Source of the DNA: Roseovarius sp. EL26
GTDB lineage: Bacteria > Pseudomonadota > Alphaproteobacteria > Rhodobacterales > Rhodobacteraceae
Length of the DNA stretch: 64,000 bases
NCBI RefSeq assembly: GCF_900327775.1
Contig: NZ_OUMZ01000002.1
Location: 59,986-123,985 of the forward strand
Direction: 5' to 3'
Within the stretch, counting starts at the first letter, position 1. The number at the start of each line of letters is the position of its first letter. A program made the position numbers and the translations under genes. The notes below the pieces were generated by a model. That model was given only the letters and a program-made list of their open reading frames with translations. It was not told the origin of the DNA and made no database searches. Shown here piece by piece: positions 36,520 through 45,662 of this stretch.

Positions 36520-38216
36520 GCCCGGGCCTCCTTCATTTCGGGTTTCAGTGGCAGGAACCAGCTTTCGTATGTCTGGCCGATGTCGTCGATCAGGGGGGCG
36601 CCCTGATACATGGTGTTACGTACCCATAATTTGGAGCGCGGATCAAACTTGCCCACGCCGAAGAACGCAAGCTTACATCGCAAGAGATCCATCGGGCGTA
36701 CATTGCGATCCGCCAAGTTGGCCCGGATTTCCGCGTACTTATGCCGCGACATCGTTTGAATGCGACGGACAATGCTTTTCATCGCAGGGCACCGAAGCAG
36801 GAAGTGTACCACGTCGCTGTCAGGCTGTTCGGCAAGGTCCTCAACCAACAAATCATAACACTCGCGCACGCGGCGCCCGATCGGCAGGGGCATCTGCTTT
36901 TCGATCCCAGGATCGGCCTCGGCAAAGCCAAGCCGCGGCTCCAGCTTTTCCTCTGAGCGATACCAGAAGGCGTCCGAGTTGCTCGGGTCGGAAAAATCAA
37001 TCGCCAACGCCCAATCGTATCGAGTTTCGATTAGGTGCCGCAGCGCATCTGTCGTCATGGCCGGATCGATCACCGGGTTGGGAATGACGGCAAAACCTTC
37101 TTCCAGATCATTCACCAGCTCGGGGTGAATTTCCAAGCAGATGGCGTGGATCAATTCCTGCGTCTCAAGACTCCAGACGTCGCGGGCATGGTCCGACAGG
37201 ACCGACCAGGTCTCCAGCGTGTCGCCCTGGCCTGATGCCCATGCAGTCACCTCGTCCAGCTCTGCGATCAGCACGCGATTTCGCTCGATCTGTTCGTCGT
37301 CACCGGTGACGCTTTCAGCGAAGTGCTGCTTCGCTTTTTGGACAAGCTCGTGAAATAGGTTGATCCGCCATTCGGTTGGGGCCGCCTTGTGCAGCACCTG
37401 CGCCAACGCGGTTTCCCGCATCTCCACCCATTGGCTGAACAGCTCGCCATGGTTCACCAAATAGGGGGCCATACCCAGTCCGGTTGAGTTGCCGATCCCG
37501 AAAAAGCGTTTCAGGCGATCATCTAACGCCACCGCTGTCTTAGGCGCGCGCGCCTTGGCAATATGGTCGACCTGATCCAGGCTGAACTGGCGCAGCATGT
37601 AGCAGATGAACATTTCCGGTGCGAAGGGGCGGTTGAAATCAGCAAATTTGCTGCGCACCTTGTTCCAGTCCGCCATGCCCAGTTTACCGCTGCCATAAAC
37701 CGCTGTCGTGCGATACAGGTAGCCGACTTCGGCAATCCGGTCGGCATCCGGCTGGCGACCGTCGCAGAGCTCTTCCAGAACGTAATTGAAGAGACGTGAG
37801 CTGCGATTGGCGCGCGACAGGCTGAAGACGCGCGCATCAACCCGGCCGGCTTCCTGCTTGGGCACGTTACGGCGCAGGTCTTCTAGCCAGACATCGTCCA
37901 CCTCGCCCTCGCACAGTGCCATGGTCAGATCCCAGCTTGTCGCGATCACCCGGTCGTTACGATCTTCGTCGGAAAGGAGATTGGAAAAGAGAACGAAGTT
38001 GAAAGTGTTATTGGGTGTCTCAACCCGGTAGATCGCGGTGCCATATCCGTCATTGTCGAGATCAAAGTGCGACCGTTCGATGGTCCATTCTTCTTTCATG
38101 ATCCGCCGAACAAGCGTGCGCATGAAGCTGAGCGTAGAGGAATGCAATGACCCAAGCCTGACAAGGTCCATGACCTCGGATTCGGGTCGCATTCTTTCTG
38201 ATAGAGCTGCGAGCAT
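36516..38216 (-). CDS. Unrecognised 566-residue protein paired with the DUF3726-like gene
   Basis: A long, mostly helical, soluble protein without signal peptide or membrane segment. It is rich in Arg, Asp and Trp with no catalytic motif that I know. ATG 38216 has AGGAGGG 6 bases upstream. Coupled by a 4-base overlap to the DUF3726-like gene and preceded, on the same strand, by a LysR gene 104 bases upstream. The three-gene set is likely one functional unit under that LysR; its pathway cannot be deduced here. Confidence 0.6.
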   Translation of the reverse strand: MLAALSERMRPESEVMDLVRLGSLHSSTLSFMRTLVRRIMKEEWTIERSHFDLDNDGYGTAIYRVETPNNTFNFVLFSNLLSDEDRNDRVIATSWDLTMALCEGEVDDVWLEDLRRNVPKQEAGRVDARVFSLSRANRSSRLFNYVLEELCDGRQPDADRIAEVGYLYRTTAVYGSGKLGMADWNKVRSKFADFNRPFAPEMFICYMLRQFSLDQVDHIAKARAPKTAVALDDRLKRFFGIGNSTGLGMAPYLVNHGELFSQWVEMRETALAQVLHKAAPTEWRINLFHELVQKAKQHFAESVTGDDEQIERNRVLIAELDEVTAWASGQGDTLETWSVLSDHARDVWSLETQELIHAICLEIHPELVNDLEEGFAVIPNPVIDPAMTTDALRHLIETRYDWALAIDFSDPSNSDAFWYRSEEKLEPRLGFAEADPGIEKQMPLPIGRRVRECYDLLVEDLAEQPDSDVVHFLLRCPAMKSIVRRIQTMSRHKYAEIRANLADRNVRPMDLLRCKLAFFGVGKFDPRSKLWVRNTMYQGAPLIDDIGQTYESWFLPLKPEMKEARA

Positions 38217-38320
38217 GTTGTGCCCTCCTTGGCAAATGGCGCGTTCGGAAACTGCTTCGCGCAACAGGAGGGCAAAGTAAAATTTGAAGAATCGAACTGT
38301 TTATTTGGAAAATAAATAAA

Positions 38321-39283
38321 TCATGCCGCAGACGTGACCGGTTTCACCGTATAGTTCGGAAACATTGAAGAAATTTCATGAGATTGGCCAAGCAGAAATT
38401 CTATGAACTTACCGGCGGCAGAGGGAAGCAGGCGGTTTTTCGGGGTGATAAGCTGCAGTTTCCGATACAGTACCGGCTCAGAAAGACTCCGGTAAACCAG
38501 CGATGGATTTAGATAATCCGGGGCCGCCAACGCGGGCAGGGCAGAAACCGCTTCACCGCTTTCGATGATACCGACCAATGCGGCAATCGTGAGTACGGTG
38601 GAATCGGGCGATAGAACACAAGTTGGCAAGCCCTCAACACCTTTGGTCAAGCGGCTGGTTCCGGTATCTGGCGCCATGCCGACAAAGGATAAATCCGTCA
38701 AGTCGGACCAGGTCAAAGGGTTTTTGCGTCGCGCCAGTTTGTGATCACCTCGGCATATCAGACCGACCTGGTCCCGCAGGAACGGCCTGTATTCAAGTTC
38801 CGCATTGTCAGACCAGCTGTTGGATATTCCGAAATCCGCTTCTCCTTTAAGAACCTGTGCCTCAACCCCGCGACCATTGTCGTCTTGCATGTGGACTTTC
38901 ACCTCGGGCGCCAGCGGTAAATAGCTGCGAATGGCTTGCGGCAAGACCCGAATGGCGACGGAGGGCAATACCGCGACACTGACACGGTTTTTCTGTTTCT
39001 CCGCGCTTGTGCGGGTTGAAAGAATGGCAGTTTCCACATCCGCCAGTATCTTTTCCGCCTTTGGCAGAAACTCCTGCCCCAGAGGTGTCAAAGAAACGGA
39101 TCGGGTTGTCCTGGAAAGCAACAGGACACCAACGATCTCTTCAAACTGCTGAATGCTCAGTGAAAGGGCAGGTTGTGAAATTGCAAGTTCCTGTGCTGCC
39201 TCACTAAAGGACCCGCATTTGGCTACGCTGACAAAAGCGCGGAATTGCTTAAGTGAAAGGTTGCGGGCGATCTTATTTTCCAT
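38321..39283 (-). CDS. LysR-family transcriptional regulator
   Basis: A 320-residue regulator with the LysR helix-turn-helix at residues 10-68 (LKQFRAFVSVAKCGSFSEAAQELAISQPALSLSIQQFE) and a periplasmic-binding-like effector domain. ATG 39283 begins the recognised family N-terminus. It lies upstream of, and in the same direction as, the 566-residue/DUF3726 pair, rather than divergent from it, so it might be co-transcribed. The inducer is unknown. Confidence 0.88.
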   Translation of the reverse strand: MENKIARNLSLKQFRAFVSVAKCGSFSEAAQELAISQPALSLSIQQFEEIVGVLLLSRTTRSVSLTPLGQEFLPKAEKILADVETAILSTRTSAEKQKNRVSVAVLPSVAIRVLPQAIRSYLPLAPEVKVHMQDDNGRGVEAQVLKGEADFGISNSWSDNAELEYRPFLRDQVGLICRGDHKLARRKNPLTWSDLTDLSFVGMAPDTGTSRLTKGVEGLPTCVLSPDSTVLTIAALVGIIESGEAVSALPALAAPDYLNPSLVYRSLSEPVLYRKLQLITPKNRLLPSAAGKFIEFLLGQSHEISSMFPNYTVKPVTSAA

Positions 39284-39349
39284 GTTGTCAGCATACCTGT
39301 CTTGGGATTCACGTTGAACAGGACAAAACGTCCATGCGCCAGTTCCACT

Positions 39350-39440
39350 CACAAATGCTGCAATGAGCACCAATGTCGGCTTTCGGGAAGCCGGATAGGT
39401 GAATTTAGACTGACGCGAATGTCGGTTTAGGGCCGAAACC
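39350..39440. repeat. Interspersed repeat fragments upstream of the LysR gene
   Basis: CACAAATGCTGCAATGAGC, CAATGTCGGCTTTCGGG and GCGAATGTCGGTTTAGGGCCG are variants of the repeat seen at 13.5, 18.5, 26.5 and 35.5 kb. The whole 296-base gap (39284-39579) shows no gene. Confidence 0.45.
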
Positions 39441-39579
39441 TAAAGTCACTAATAAGCGCTGCGTGGTCCTTCATCCGGCTACATCTTACCCAATTCGGCT
39501 ACATCTCAGCTAAAGACGGCAGCAGCGGTAGGGAAATAAGTTCCTCATCAGTAACAGCTCAAACGAAAGGGCCAAGCAG

Positions 39580-40422
39580 ATGAAAAATCTATCAACAATT
39601 GTCGCTGCCGGAGGAATTCTTATGACCACCACACTCGCTTTCGCAGATGAACCCAAAGCCGTTCGGTATGATGCCGATGATATGATCGCGTCACTCGAAG
39701 ACAATGATCCATCGAAACATGAAGAACTGACCATCGAAGATGGACGGCTCAAGGTCGTCGGCGATGGCGAAGGCATCGGATGGTTCTCCGACAGCCAGGG
39801 GCCGCTTCTCTATAAAGATGTGACTGGCGACTTCATGATCGAAACTGAGGTTTCGATGCATCGCAAAGATGGCGAAGCGGGGCTACCTGAAGGCAATTTC
39901 TCGTCCGCTGGCTTGATTGTCCGCGCTCCGGGCGGCACTCAAGGCAATGAAAACTGGCTTATGTTCAACATTGGCTTTCAGAACCGTTTTTACGGGCGCG
40001 AGCTGAAGGTCACCCGCCCCATGAGCATTCCCAAAGAAGAAAACCCGCTTTACGATGCAGGCTTTCACTCGCTTTCAACGCTCTATCTTTTGCCTGAAGA
40101 AAACACCGAGCCGATGAAACTGCGTGTTGCCCGGATCGGAGATGAGCTTCGCAGCTACTATTTCACCGATGGCCAGTGGCATGAGCAAGCGCTGCAGCAA
40201 GGGATGGAAGTTTTTGGCAACGGGATTAACGAACCCGTCAGCGAATTCGGCAATGGTCACTTCCGCCCCAATGGAATGAATCTTCCTGAAACTGTTCAGG
40301 CTGGCATCTTGGTCAACGCAGGTATCGACGGAACCAGCTTCGCACCAAAACGTGATGGCTATGCTCTGTTCTCCTACGTCGAGATCGCCCCGATTTCGAA
40401 TTTTGACGAAGCGTTGAACTAA
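39580..40422 (+). CDS. Exported DUF1349-like beta-sandwich protein
   Basis: A 280-residue protein with a Sec signal peptide cleaved after AFA (residue 22). The remainder has the pattern of a concanavalin-like lectin/glucanase fold: GPLLYKDVTGDFMIETEVSM, SAGLIVRAPGG, ENWLMFNIGFQ, SYYFTDGQWHE and DGYALFSYVEIAP. DUF1349 proteins are often carbohydrate-binding or unassigned. It precedes an AraC-type regulator gene by 30 bases on the same strand. Substrate unknown. Confidence 0.65.
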   Translation: MKNLSTIVAAGGILMTTTLAFADEPKAVRYDADDMIASLEDNDPSKHEELTIEDGRLKVVGDGEGIGWFSDSQGPLLYKDVTGDFMIETEVSMHRKDGEAGLPEGNFSSAGLIVRAPGGTQGNENWLMFNIGFQNRFYGRELKVTRPMSIPKEENPLYDAGFHSLSTLYLLPEENTEPMKLRVARIGDELRSYYFTDGQWHEQALQQGMEVFGNGINEPVSEFGNGHFRPNGMNLPETVQAGILVNAGIDGTSFAPKRDGYALFSYVEIAPISNFDEALN

Positions 40423-40452
40423 GTTACGCAAAAAATGCTAGTGTAGTGCCAT

Positions 40453-41183
40453 ATGATGAAACACACCGAAGTCCAACATGTCGCCACAATCTCAGAGTTG
40501 CATCGCAACTTGGAATTGGCAAAACCATTGCATCCACTTGTCAGCCTGATCAGGTTGGATGATCTGGACTTTAGCGACTATGAAGAACTGGTACGATTTT
40601 CATATGGTTTCTACACGGTATCACTGAAACGCGGACTTCGAAACAAGGTTCGTTACGGGCACCGGAGCTACGATTTTGACGAGGGTGTTCTTGCCCTTGT
40701 CAAACCGCATCAAGTTATGGCGATGCAGGCTCATCCAGACGACAACATAACCGGCTGGATGCTTGTTTTTCATCCCGACTTTTTATCGGGATACCCGCTA
40801 TCAGAAAAAATCGGTAAGTACGGATTCTTTTCATACGATGTAGATGAAGCACTGCACTTATCTGATCGCGAAGAACAACTGTTGCTGAACCTTATGCAGC
40901 AACTCCATGAAGAATATTCTGATCGGATCGATGTCTTTAGCCAAGATGTCATGATTTCTCAACTCGACCTGCTGCTTAGCCATGTCAACCGCTTCTACAA
41001 TCGCCAGTTCTTGACCCGGAAAAAGAACAATACGGATGTGCTCTCGCAGCTTGATGCCTTCTTTGATAATTACTTTGACGGTGGGGAAGCCTATTCAAAA
41101 GGATTGCCTGCTGTTGGGCGCTTAGCCGAACATCTGTCAGTTTCTCCAAGTTACCTCAATGATTTGATAACATCACTTACAGG
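40453..41183 (+). pseudogene. AraC-family regulator truncated by the IS6 element
   Basis: About 243 residues of an AraC regulator remain: an N-terminal sensor domain (VSLIRLDDLDFSDYEE, YDFDEGVLALVKPHQV) and the start of the first helix-turn-helix (GRLAEHLSVSPSYLNDLITSLTGAS). The reading frame then enters IS sequence and stops at 41202, so the second half of the DNA-binding domain is lost. The missing 3' part is not found on the far side of the IS. It was probably an active activator of nearby genes before insertion. Confidence 0.85.
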
Positions 41184-41994
41184 GGCATCGTCAACTTGTT
41201 GACCTGTGGCCGACACATACGTAGCCCACTCCGATGATTTGTACGATCTCCCCATCCCGCCTGAAGGGTCACCGCTTCCCAACTTCTATCATTTCCTACG
41301 CGGTCTGGGCCTACCATCGCTTTGCTCTCAGCTTGCAGGATGTTGAGGATCTGCTCGCTGAACGAGGTATTACCGTCAGCTACGAAACGATCCGCGCGTG
41401 GGTTAAAAAACTCGGTCCTGGAATCGCGAAACGGATCCGCGCAAGCCGCAATCGGTCCAGCGATAAATGGCATCTCGACGAAGTAGTCATCATGATCCGG
41501 GGTGTGAAACACTGGCTTTGGCGTGCAGTGGACAGCAACGGTCAAACCCTTGATATTCTGGTCCAAACTCGGCGCAATACACGGGCTGCTAAACGGTTCA
41601 TCTCCAGATTAATGGCCCGCTGGGGCGAGCCCCGCGTTATTGTGACAGACAAACTCCGCAGCTACGGTGCGGCTCTACGCAAGCTTGAGTTGGATGTGGA
41701 GCATCGGGCGCACAAGGGATTGAACAATCGTATAGAAGGGTCGCACAGACCGACGCGGAAACGAGAAAAGATACAGGGCAGGTTCAAGTCAGCTCGTCAG
41801 GCCCAGAGATTCCTCTCCGTCCATGATGAAACCGCTAACCTGTTCCGTCCATACCGCCACAAGATGACTGCCTCAACCTATCGCCAGAAACGGGCCACCG
41901 CTTTCGAACATTGGAACGGCTGCGCCAAAGAACTGGCAGCCTGATACTATTTTCATGCATTGGTTGTTCTTCAGAAAATTAACCTGACAATGCC
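41184..41994 (+). mobile_element. IS6-family insertion sequence, copy 1 (complete)
   Basis: About 811 bp. The left end starts GGCATCGTCAACTTG and the right end, read inward, GGCATTGTCAGGTTAATT, giving short imperfect terminal inverted repeats. The right end was fixed by identity with copy 2 at 63613. No 8-base target duplication is seen (CTTACAGG on the left, TTGAAGAC on the right), so the flanks have been rearranged since insertion. Confidence 0.85.
41234..41944 (+). CDS. IS6-family DDE transposase
   Basis: A 236-residue transposase with the catalytic triad D82 (KWHLDEV), D139 (VTDKLRSYG) and E168 (NRIEGSHRPTRKREK). The N-terminal helix-turn-helix region (AYHRFALSLQDVEDLLAERGITVSYETIRAWVKK) fits the IS6/IS26 group. 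Full length and uninterrupted, so probably active. The right-end partner at 63663 is identical over its 110 residues. Confidence 0.95.
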   Translation: MICTISPSRLKGHRFPTSIISYAVWAYHRFALSLQDVEDLLAERGITVSYETIRAWVKKLGPGIAKRIRASRNRSSDKWHLDEVVIMIRGVKHWLWRAVDSNGQTLDILVQTRRNTRAAKRFISRLMARWGEPRVIVTDKLRSYGAALRKLELDVEHRAHKGLNNRIEGSHRPTRKREKIQGRFKSARQAQRFLSVHDETANLFRPYRHKMTASTYRQKRATAFEHWNGCAKELAA

Positions 41995-42062
41995 TTGAAG
42001 ACATATCGTGTCTGAACGTATCTCTTGTGGCAATCAAGGCCGAAAGTTTGCGACAAAACCCT

Positions 42063-42554
42063 TCAGTCTTGATGCTCCTCGGTAGTGCGCCGTTTAATGT
42101 ATTCCCTTAGGAGGTTCACCAAAGATTGTGCATAGCTGCGCTCAATTGCGATATGGATGTCACTCGTGATGTCCCACCACATCACTACTGGCATGCGACC
42201 TATGTGGGAACGCACAGTTCCAGCAGCACAAATTGGCTCTCTGCACAAATCGACTGGTGTGTAATCCGTGAGAAACGTTAGCGCGCCGGATCCACGCAAA
42301 CGCAGGATTACTTGACCATGGCTTATGTCCGTTCCCCCCTCCATCGTTTGGTTCGGATCGTAGATGCACCAAATCCGATCCGGCCAGTGACGAAGGCAAA
42401 GTACGTTTGAAACATTCGTCTTGTTGCCCATCCTGGGACAGCCACCAGTGTCATGTGAAATATGGATTTTGAAGGGCTGCTCGAACAACTGCAATCCTAA
42501 CCCGAAGGGGCCCAACGCATCTGTCGCCCCAAATCTTGTAGCTAAACTATCCAT
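42063..42554 (-). CDS. soxG: SoxG, sarcosine oxidase gamma subunit
   Basis: A 163-residue protein matching the gamma subunit of heterotetrameric sarcosine oxidase in size and pattern (TDYTPVDLCREPICAAGTVRSHIGRMPVVMWWD). Its fold resembles the GcvT N-terminal part. It overlaps the soxA 3' end by 8 bases and is last in soxBDAG. The first 68 bases after the IS end separate its stop from the IS, so the insertion did not damage it. Confidence 0.88.
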   Translation of the reverse strand: MDSLATRFGATDALGPFGLGLQLFEQPFKIHISHDTGGCPRMGNKTNVSNVLCLRHWPDRIWCIYDPNQTMEGGTDISHGQVILRLRGSGALTFLTDYTPVDLCREPICAAGTVRSHIGRMPVVMWWDITSDIHIAIERSYAQSLVNLLREYIKRRTTEEHQD

Positions 42555-45411
42555 GCAACCGCTCCCCTATTGGATCATAAAAGTGTGGTGAGCTTATTGT
42601 AACCTCAACCGAGGTATTCGCGATTGGTGAGACAACCCATGCTGTTTTCCCAGTTCGGGATAATCCGCCTGTCATAAACGCCAACGCTATGGAATGGCCC
42701 ATCGTTGGGCTGTCGATAGCGGCGGTAAGGTAGCCTTGAGTTTTCTGGGGACCATTGGTTAATGGCTCCGCAGTAATGTGCCCGCCTAGCGGAATAGATG
42801 ACCTGCCATCTACCGGCGTCAGGCCAACAAGCTGAAGGCGAGTGTTTGACTGAAGAGCCACGCGGTTCAATAGGGCACTTCCAACAAAATCCTTCTTGTT
42901 TGAAACCATACGTCCTAGCCCAAGATCGGCAGGTGTGCGTCGCCCGTCAATTTCTGTACCGATAGAAAGATGGCCCTTTTCAATCCGTAACACATCTAAG
43001 GTTTCCAACCCGTAAGGTGTGATATCCCATTCGGCCCCCGCGGTCAGAACGCGGTTCAGTAGGGTTTTAGCATAGGACGCGGGCACATTTATTTCATAAC
43101 TCAGCTCACCAGAGAAACTGACTGAAAACACCCGTACCGGCAGATCACCCCCAAGCTTACCTTCCCGGATAGCCGCAAAAGGGAAGTCCTCACGCGCGGT
43201 TTCAAAATCAGGTGACAACGCTTGCAATAGCACACGGGCCTGTGGCCCCGCGATGGCGAGTGATGCCCAATGATCACTGACATCAGTTAGCTGAACATCC
43301 AGATCAGGCCAGTCAACCTGTGCCAACTTTTGCATATGCCGCCAGACCGAGTCGCGATTGCTGGTGGTTGCCGTTACAAGGAAATGATTGGATGCTAGGC
43401 AGGCAATAGTTCCGTCATCAAATACAATCCCATCTTCGCGCAACATCAACCCATAGCGCAACCGCCCCGGTGCAATTGTAGCAATGTTATTGCAATAGAG
43501 ACGAGATAGGAATTCATGTGCATCTTTGCCGCTAATGTCGAATTTTCCCAAGGTCGACATATCGACACAGCCTAGGCTAGTGCGAACAGCGCGCACCTCA
43601 CGAGTGATCGCCGCGTGCATATCTTCGCCGGGTTTAGGAAAATAGCGTGCATAAAGCCAATCGCCAGAAGTTTGGAACTGGCAATCTAGAGCCTCAAAGG
43701 CGTGGTGAAAAGGCGTGCGCCGGATTGGGTGCATAGCCTGTCCGATTTCCGCCCCGACCAGTGCACCGATTGTAACAGGAGAATATGGTGGCCGAAATGT
43801 TGTATGGCCAATTGTAGCAGCAGGAATTTTGAGTGCGCTTACAATTTCATCCACGCCGTTGGCCCAACTGGTTTTTCCTTGATCGGTTCCCATCCCCAAT
43901 GTCACATAACGTTTAACTAATTCGACATCACGGTAGCCTTCGTAAGTAGCTTGAATGATATCACCGCGGGTGACATCATTTTGCAGATCAACAAACGCTT
44001 TGCCTTTACCAGCTTTAATTTTCTGACTCTGCCGTGGAATTGGCTCAGTCAGGTTGGCAGGCATGGGTGCATTTATTTTCAGATCGCCCATCAACTGCTG
44101 GGCGGCGGCACGGCCTTCATCAGCTGCCAGATCTTTGTCAAAGGTTCCGCGTGCACCACCAATGGGCATCACAACTGGGTGTGGGCTCGCTGGGATCTGA
44201 CCAAGTCCGTCGCGATAGGCCAGCTTTCCACCTGCATGGGCATAAAGATGCGCGGCTGCTGTCCAACCTCCTGATACACAAAGTAAGTCACAGGCCAACC
44301 GTTCTCGATGCCCGTTGGCACGGCGCACTGCGACGCTTGATAGATGCTTGCCACCTCTCGTGCCGATCAACTCATCACCCGGATCCACGGTGCCCGCGAT
44401 TTTGATGCCAACCTCTGCAAGCCTGCACTCTGTTTCGGCCTGCGCATCAGGGCATTCAATGGCCAGCACTGCGCGTTGCCCGGGTTTTACGGCAAAGCGG
44501 CGGATGTAACTGCGCACTGCACTGGCCAGCATGATTCCCGGCCTGTCATTGCCGGGGAACACCAGTGGCCGCTCAATAGCGCCGCTCGCCAGCACGATGC
44601 GGCGGGCGCGGATCTTCCACATGATTGCGCGGCAGGGATTGTCGCGTCGCATTTGAACGGCGTGGACCATACCGTGATCATAAATGCCAAAGGCAAGGGT
44701 ACTGGTTAAAGATGTAACGTTGGAAAGTGTTTTCAACTCTGCTTCGGCATCTAAAGCCAGTGCATGCGCAGCGGCATCGCCAGCCAGCAATGCACCACCC
44801 ATTCTGAAATCTTGTTCCAGCACAACAGTGGTTGCACCGCCATGCGCAGCAGTCGCTGCCGCTGCCAATCCCGCCCCACCGGTGCCGATGACCAGAATGT
44901 CACAGTTCAGGTAACGTTTGTCATAAAGGCTCGGGTCAGCTGTCGGGTCGGTGGTGCCATGTCCCGCCATACGCCGGATGGTCGATTCATAATGATGGTG
45001 CCACGCATTTCGCGGCCACATGAAAGTTTTGTAGTAGAACCCAGCGGACAGTAACCGCGATCCTGTCTGCAACAACGCCCCAGCATCGTGATCCAAAGAC
45101 GGCCAATGGTTCTGACTGCTCACGCCCAATCCCTCGCGCAAGACCACCTCGGTGGCTTTCAGGTTTGGAGTCTTTCCTTGTCCATCACGTACAGACAGGA
45201 GCGCACTAGGTTCTTCCAAACCGGCACTGAGAATTCCGCGTGGGCGGTGATATTTGAGCGACCGGGCGACATGATGCAGACCGTTCGCCAGCAGCGCTGA
45301 GGCCAGTGTATCACCAGCACATCCCTGAAGTTCTTTGCCGTTGAATGTAAATGAAATTGGCTTTGATTGGTCAACGAGGCCGACACCGTGGAGTCGAAAG
45401 GGTTGTGTCAT
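42547..45411 (-). CDS. soxA: SoxA, sarcosine oxidase alpha subunit
   Basis: A 954-residue subunit. It has an N-terminal ferredoxin-like segment (FNGKELQGCAGDTLASALLANG), a dinucleotide-binding domain (VIGTGGAGLAAAATAAHGG, about 175-195), and a C-terminal GcvT-like folate-binding half (RRTPFHHAFEALDCQFQ onward). With SoxBDG it oxidises sarcosine to glycine, passing the methyl group to tetrahydrofolate as methylene-THF with H2O2 formed. Start overlaps the soxD stop (ATGA). Confidence 0.94.
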   Translation of the reverse strand: MTQPFRLHGVGLVDQSKPISFTFNGKELQGCAGDTLASALLANGLHHVARSLKYHRPRGILSAGLEEPSALLSVRDGQGKTPNLKATEVVLREGLGVSSQNHWPSLDHDAGALLQTGSRLLSAGFYYKTFMWPRNAWHHHYESTIRRMAGHGTTDPTADPSLYDKRYLNCDILVIGTGGAGLAAAATAAHGGATTVVLEQDFRMGGALLAGDAAAHALALDAEAELKTLSNVTSLTSTLAFGIYDHGMVHAVQMRRDNPCRAIMWKIRARRIVLASGAIERPLVFPGNDRPGIMLASAVRSYIRRFAVKPGQRAVLAIECPDAQAETECRLAEVGIKIAGTVDPGDELIGTRGGKHLSSVAVRRANGHRERLACDLLCVSGGWTAAAHLYAHAGGKLAYRDGLGQIPASPHPVVMPIGGARGTFDKDLAADEGRAAAQQLMGDLKINAPMPANLTEPIPRQSQKIKAGKGKAFVDLQNDVTRGDIIQATYEGYRDVELVKRYVTLGMGTDQGKTSWANGVDEIVSALKIPAATIGHTTFRPPYSPVTIGALVGAEIGQAMHPIRRTPFHHAFEALDCQFQTSGDWLYARYFPKPGEDMHAAITREVRAVRTSLGCVDMSTLGKFDISGKDAHEFLSRLYCNNIATIAPGRLRYGLMLREDGIVFDDGTIACLASNHFLVTATTSNRDSVWRHMQKLAQVDWPDLDVQLTDVSDHWASLAIAGPQARVLLQALSPDFETAREDFPFAAIREGKLGGDLPVRVFSVSFSGELSYEINVPASYAKTLLNRVLTAGAEWDITPYGLETLDVLRIEKGHLSIGTEIDGRRTPADLGLGRMVSNKKDFVGSALLNRVALQSNTRLQLVGLTPVDGRSSIPLGGHITAEPLTNGPQKTQGYLTAAIDSPTMGHSIALAFMTGGLSRTGKTAWVVSPIANTSVEVTISSPHFYDPIGERLHG

Positions 45412-45653
45412 AACTTAACCTCTAAACTGAACTCATGTGTTTTTAAGTCACGCCTGAGATAGATCCAGCGAGCACAGCCTGATTCGTGATACCAAAGCTC
45501 AGCCTGAATCTCCGGGTTAGCGGCACGCAGGTGTATAGCTTCGTGCCACTTAACCGATTTGGCACTCAACGCGGGTTGGGGGGCATGGGTGCCGCCATAG
45601 AAAAATTCGCTTTGATCACGCGGGCCGCAATGTGGACAGGGGATAAGTAGCAT
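45408..45653 (-). CDS. soxD: SoxD, sarcosine oxidase delta subunit
   Basis: An 81-residue zinc-binding subunit. C6 and C9 (PCPHCG), with H56 and C60 (YHESGCARW), form the zinc site known for the delta chain. It lies between soxB (9 bases upstream) and soxA (4-base overlap). Length and spacing match the family. Confidence 0.93.
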   Translation of the reverse strand: MLLIPCPHCGPRDQSEFFYGGTHAPQPALSAKSVKWHEAIHLRAANPEIQAELWYHESGCARWIYLRRDLKTHEFSLEVKL

Positions 45654-45662
45654 TTACGATCC

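Noticed and set aside
41176..42002. Target-site duplication around IS6 copy 1
   Set aside because: The flanking octamers CTTACAGG and TTGAAGAC do not match, so no duplication is claimed.
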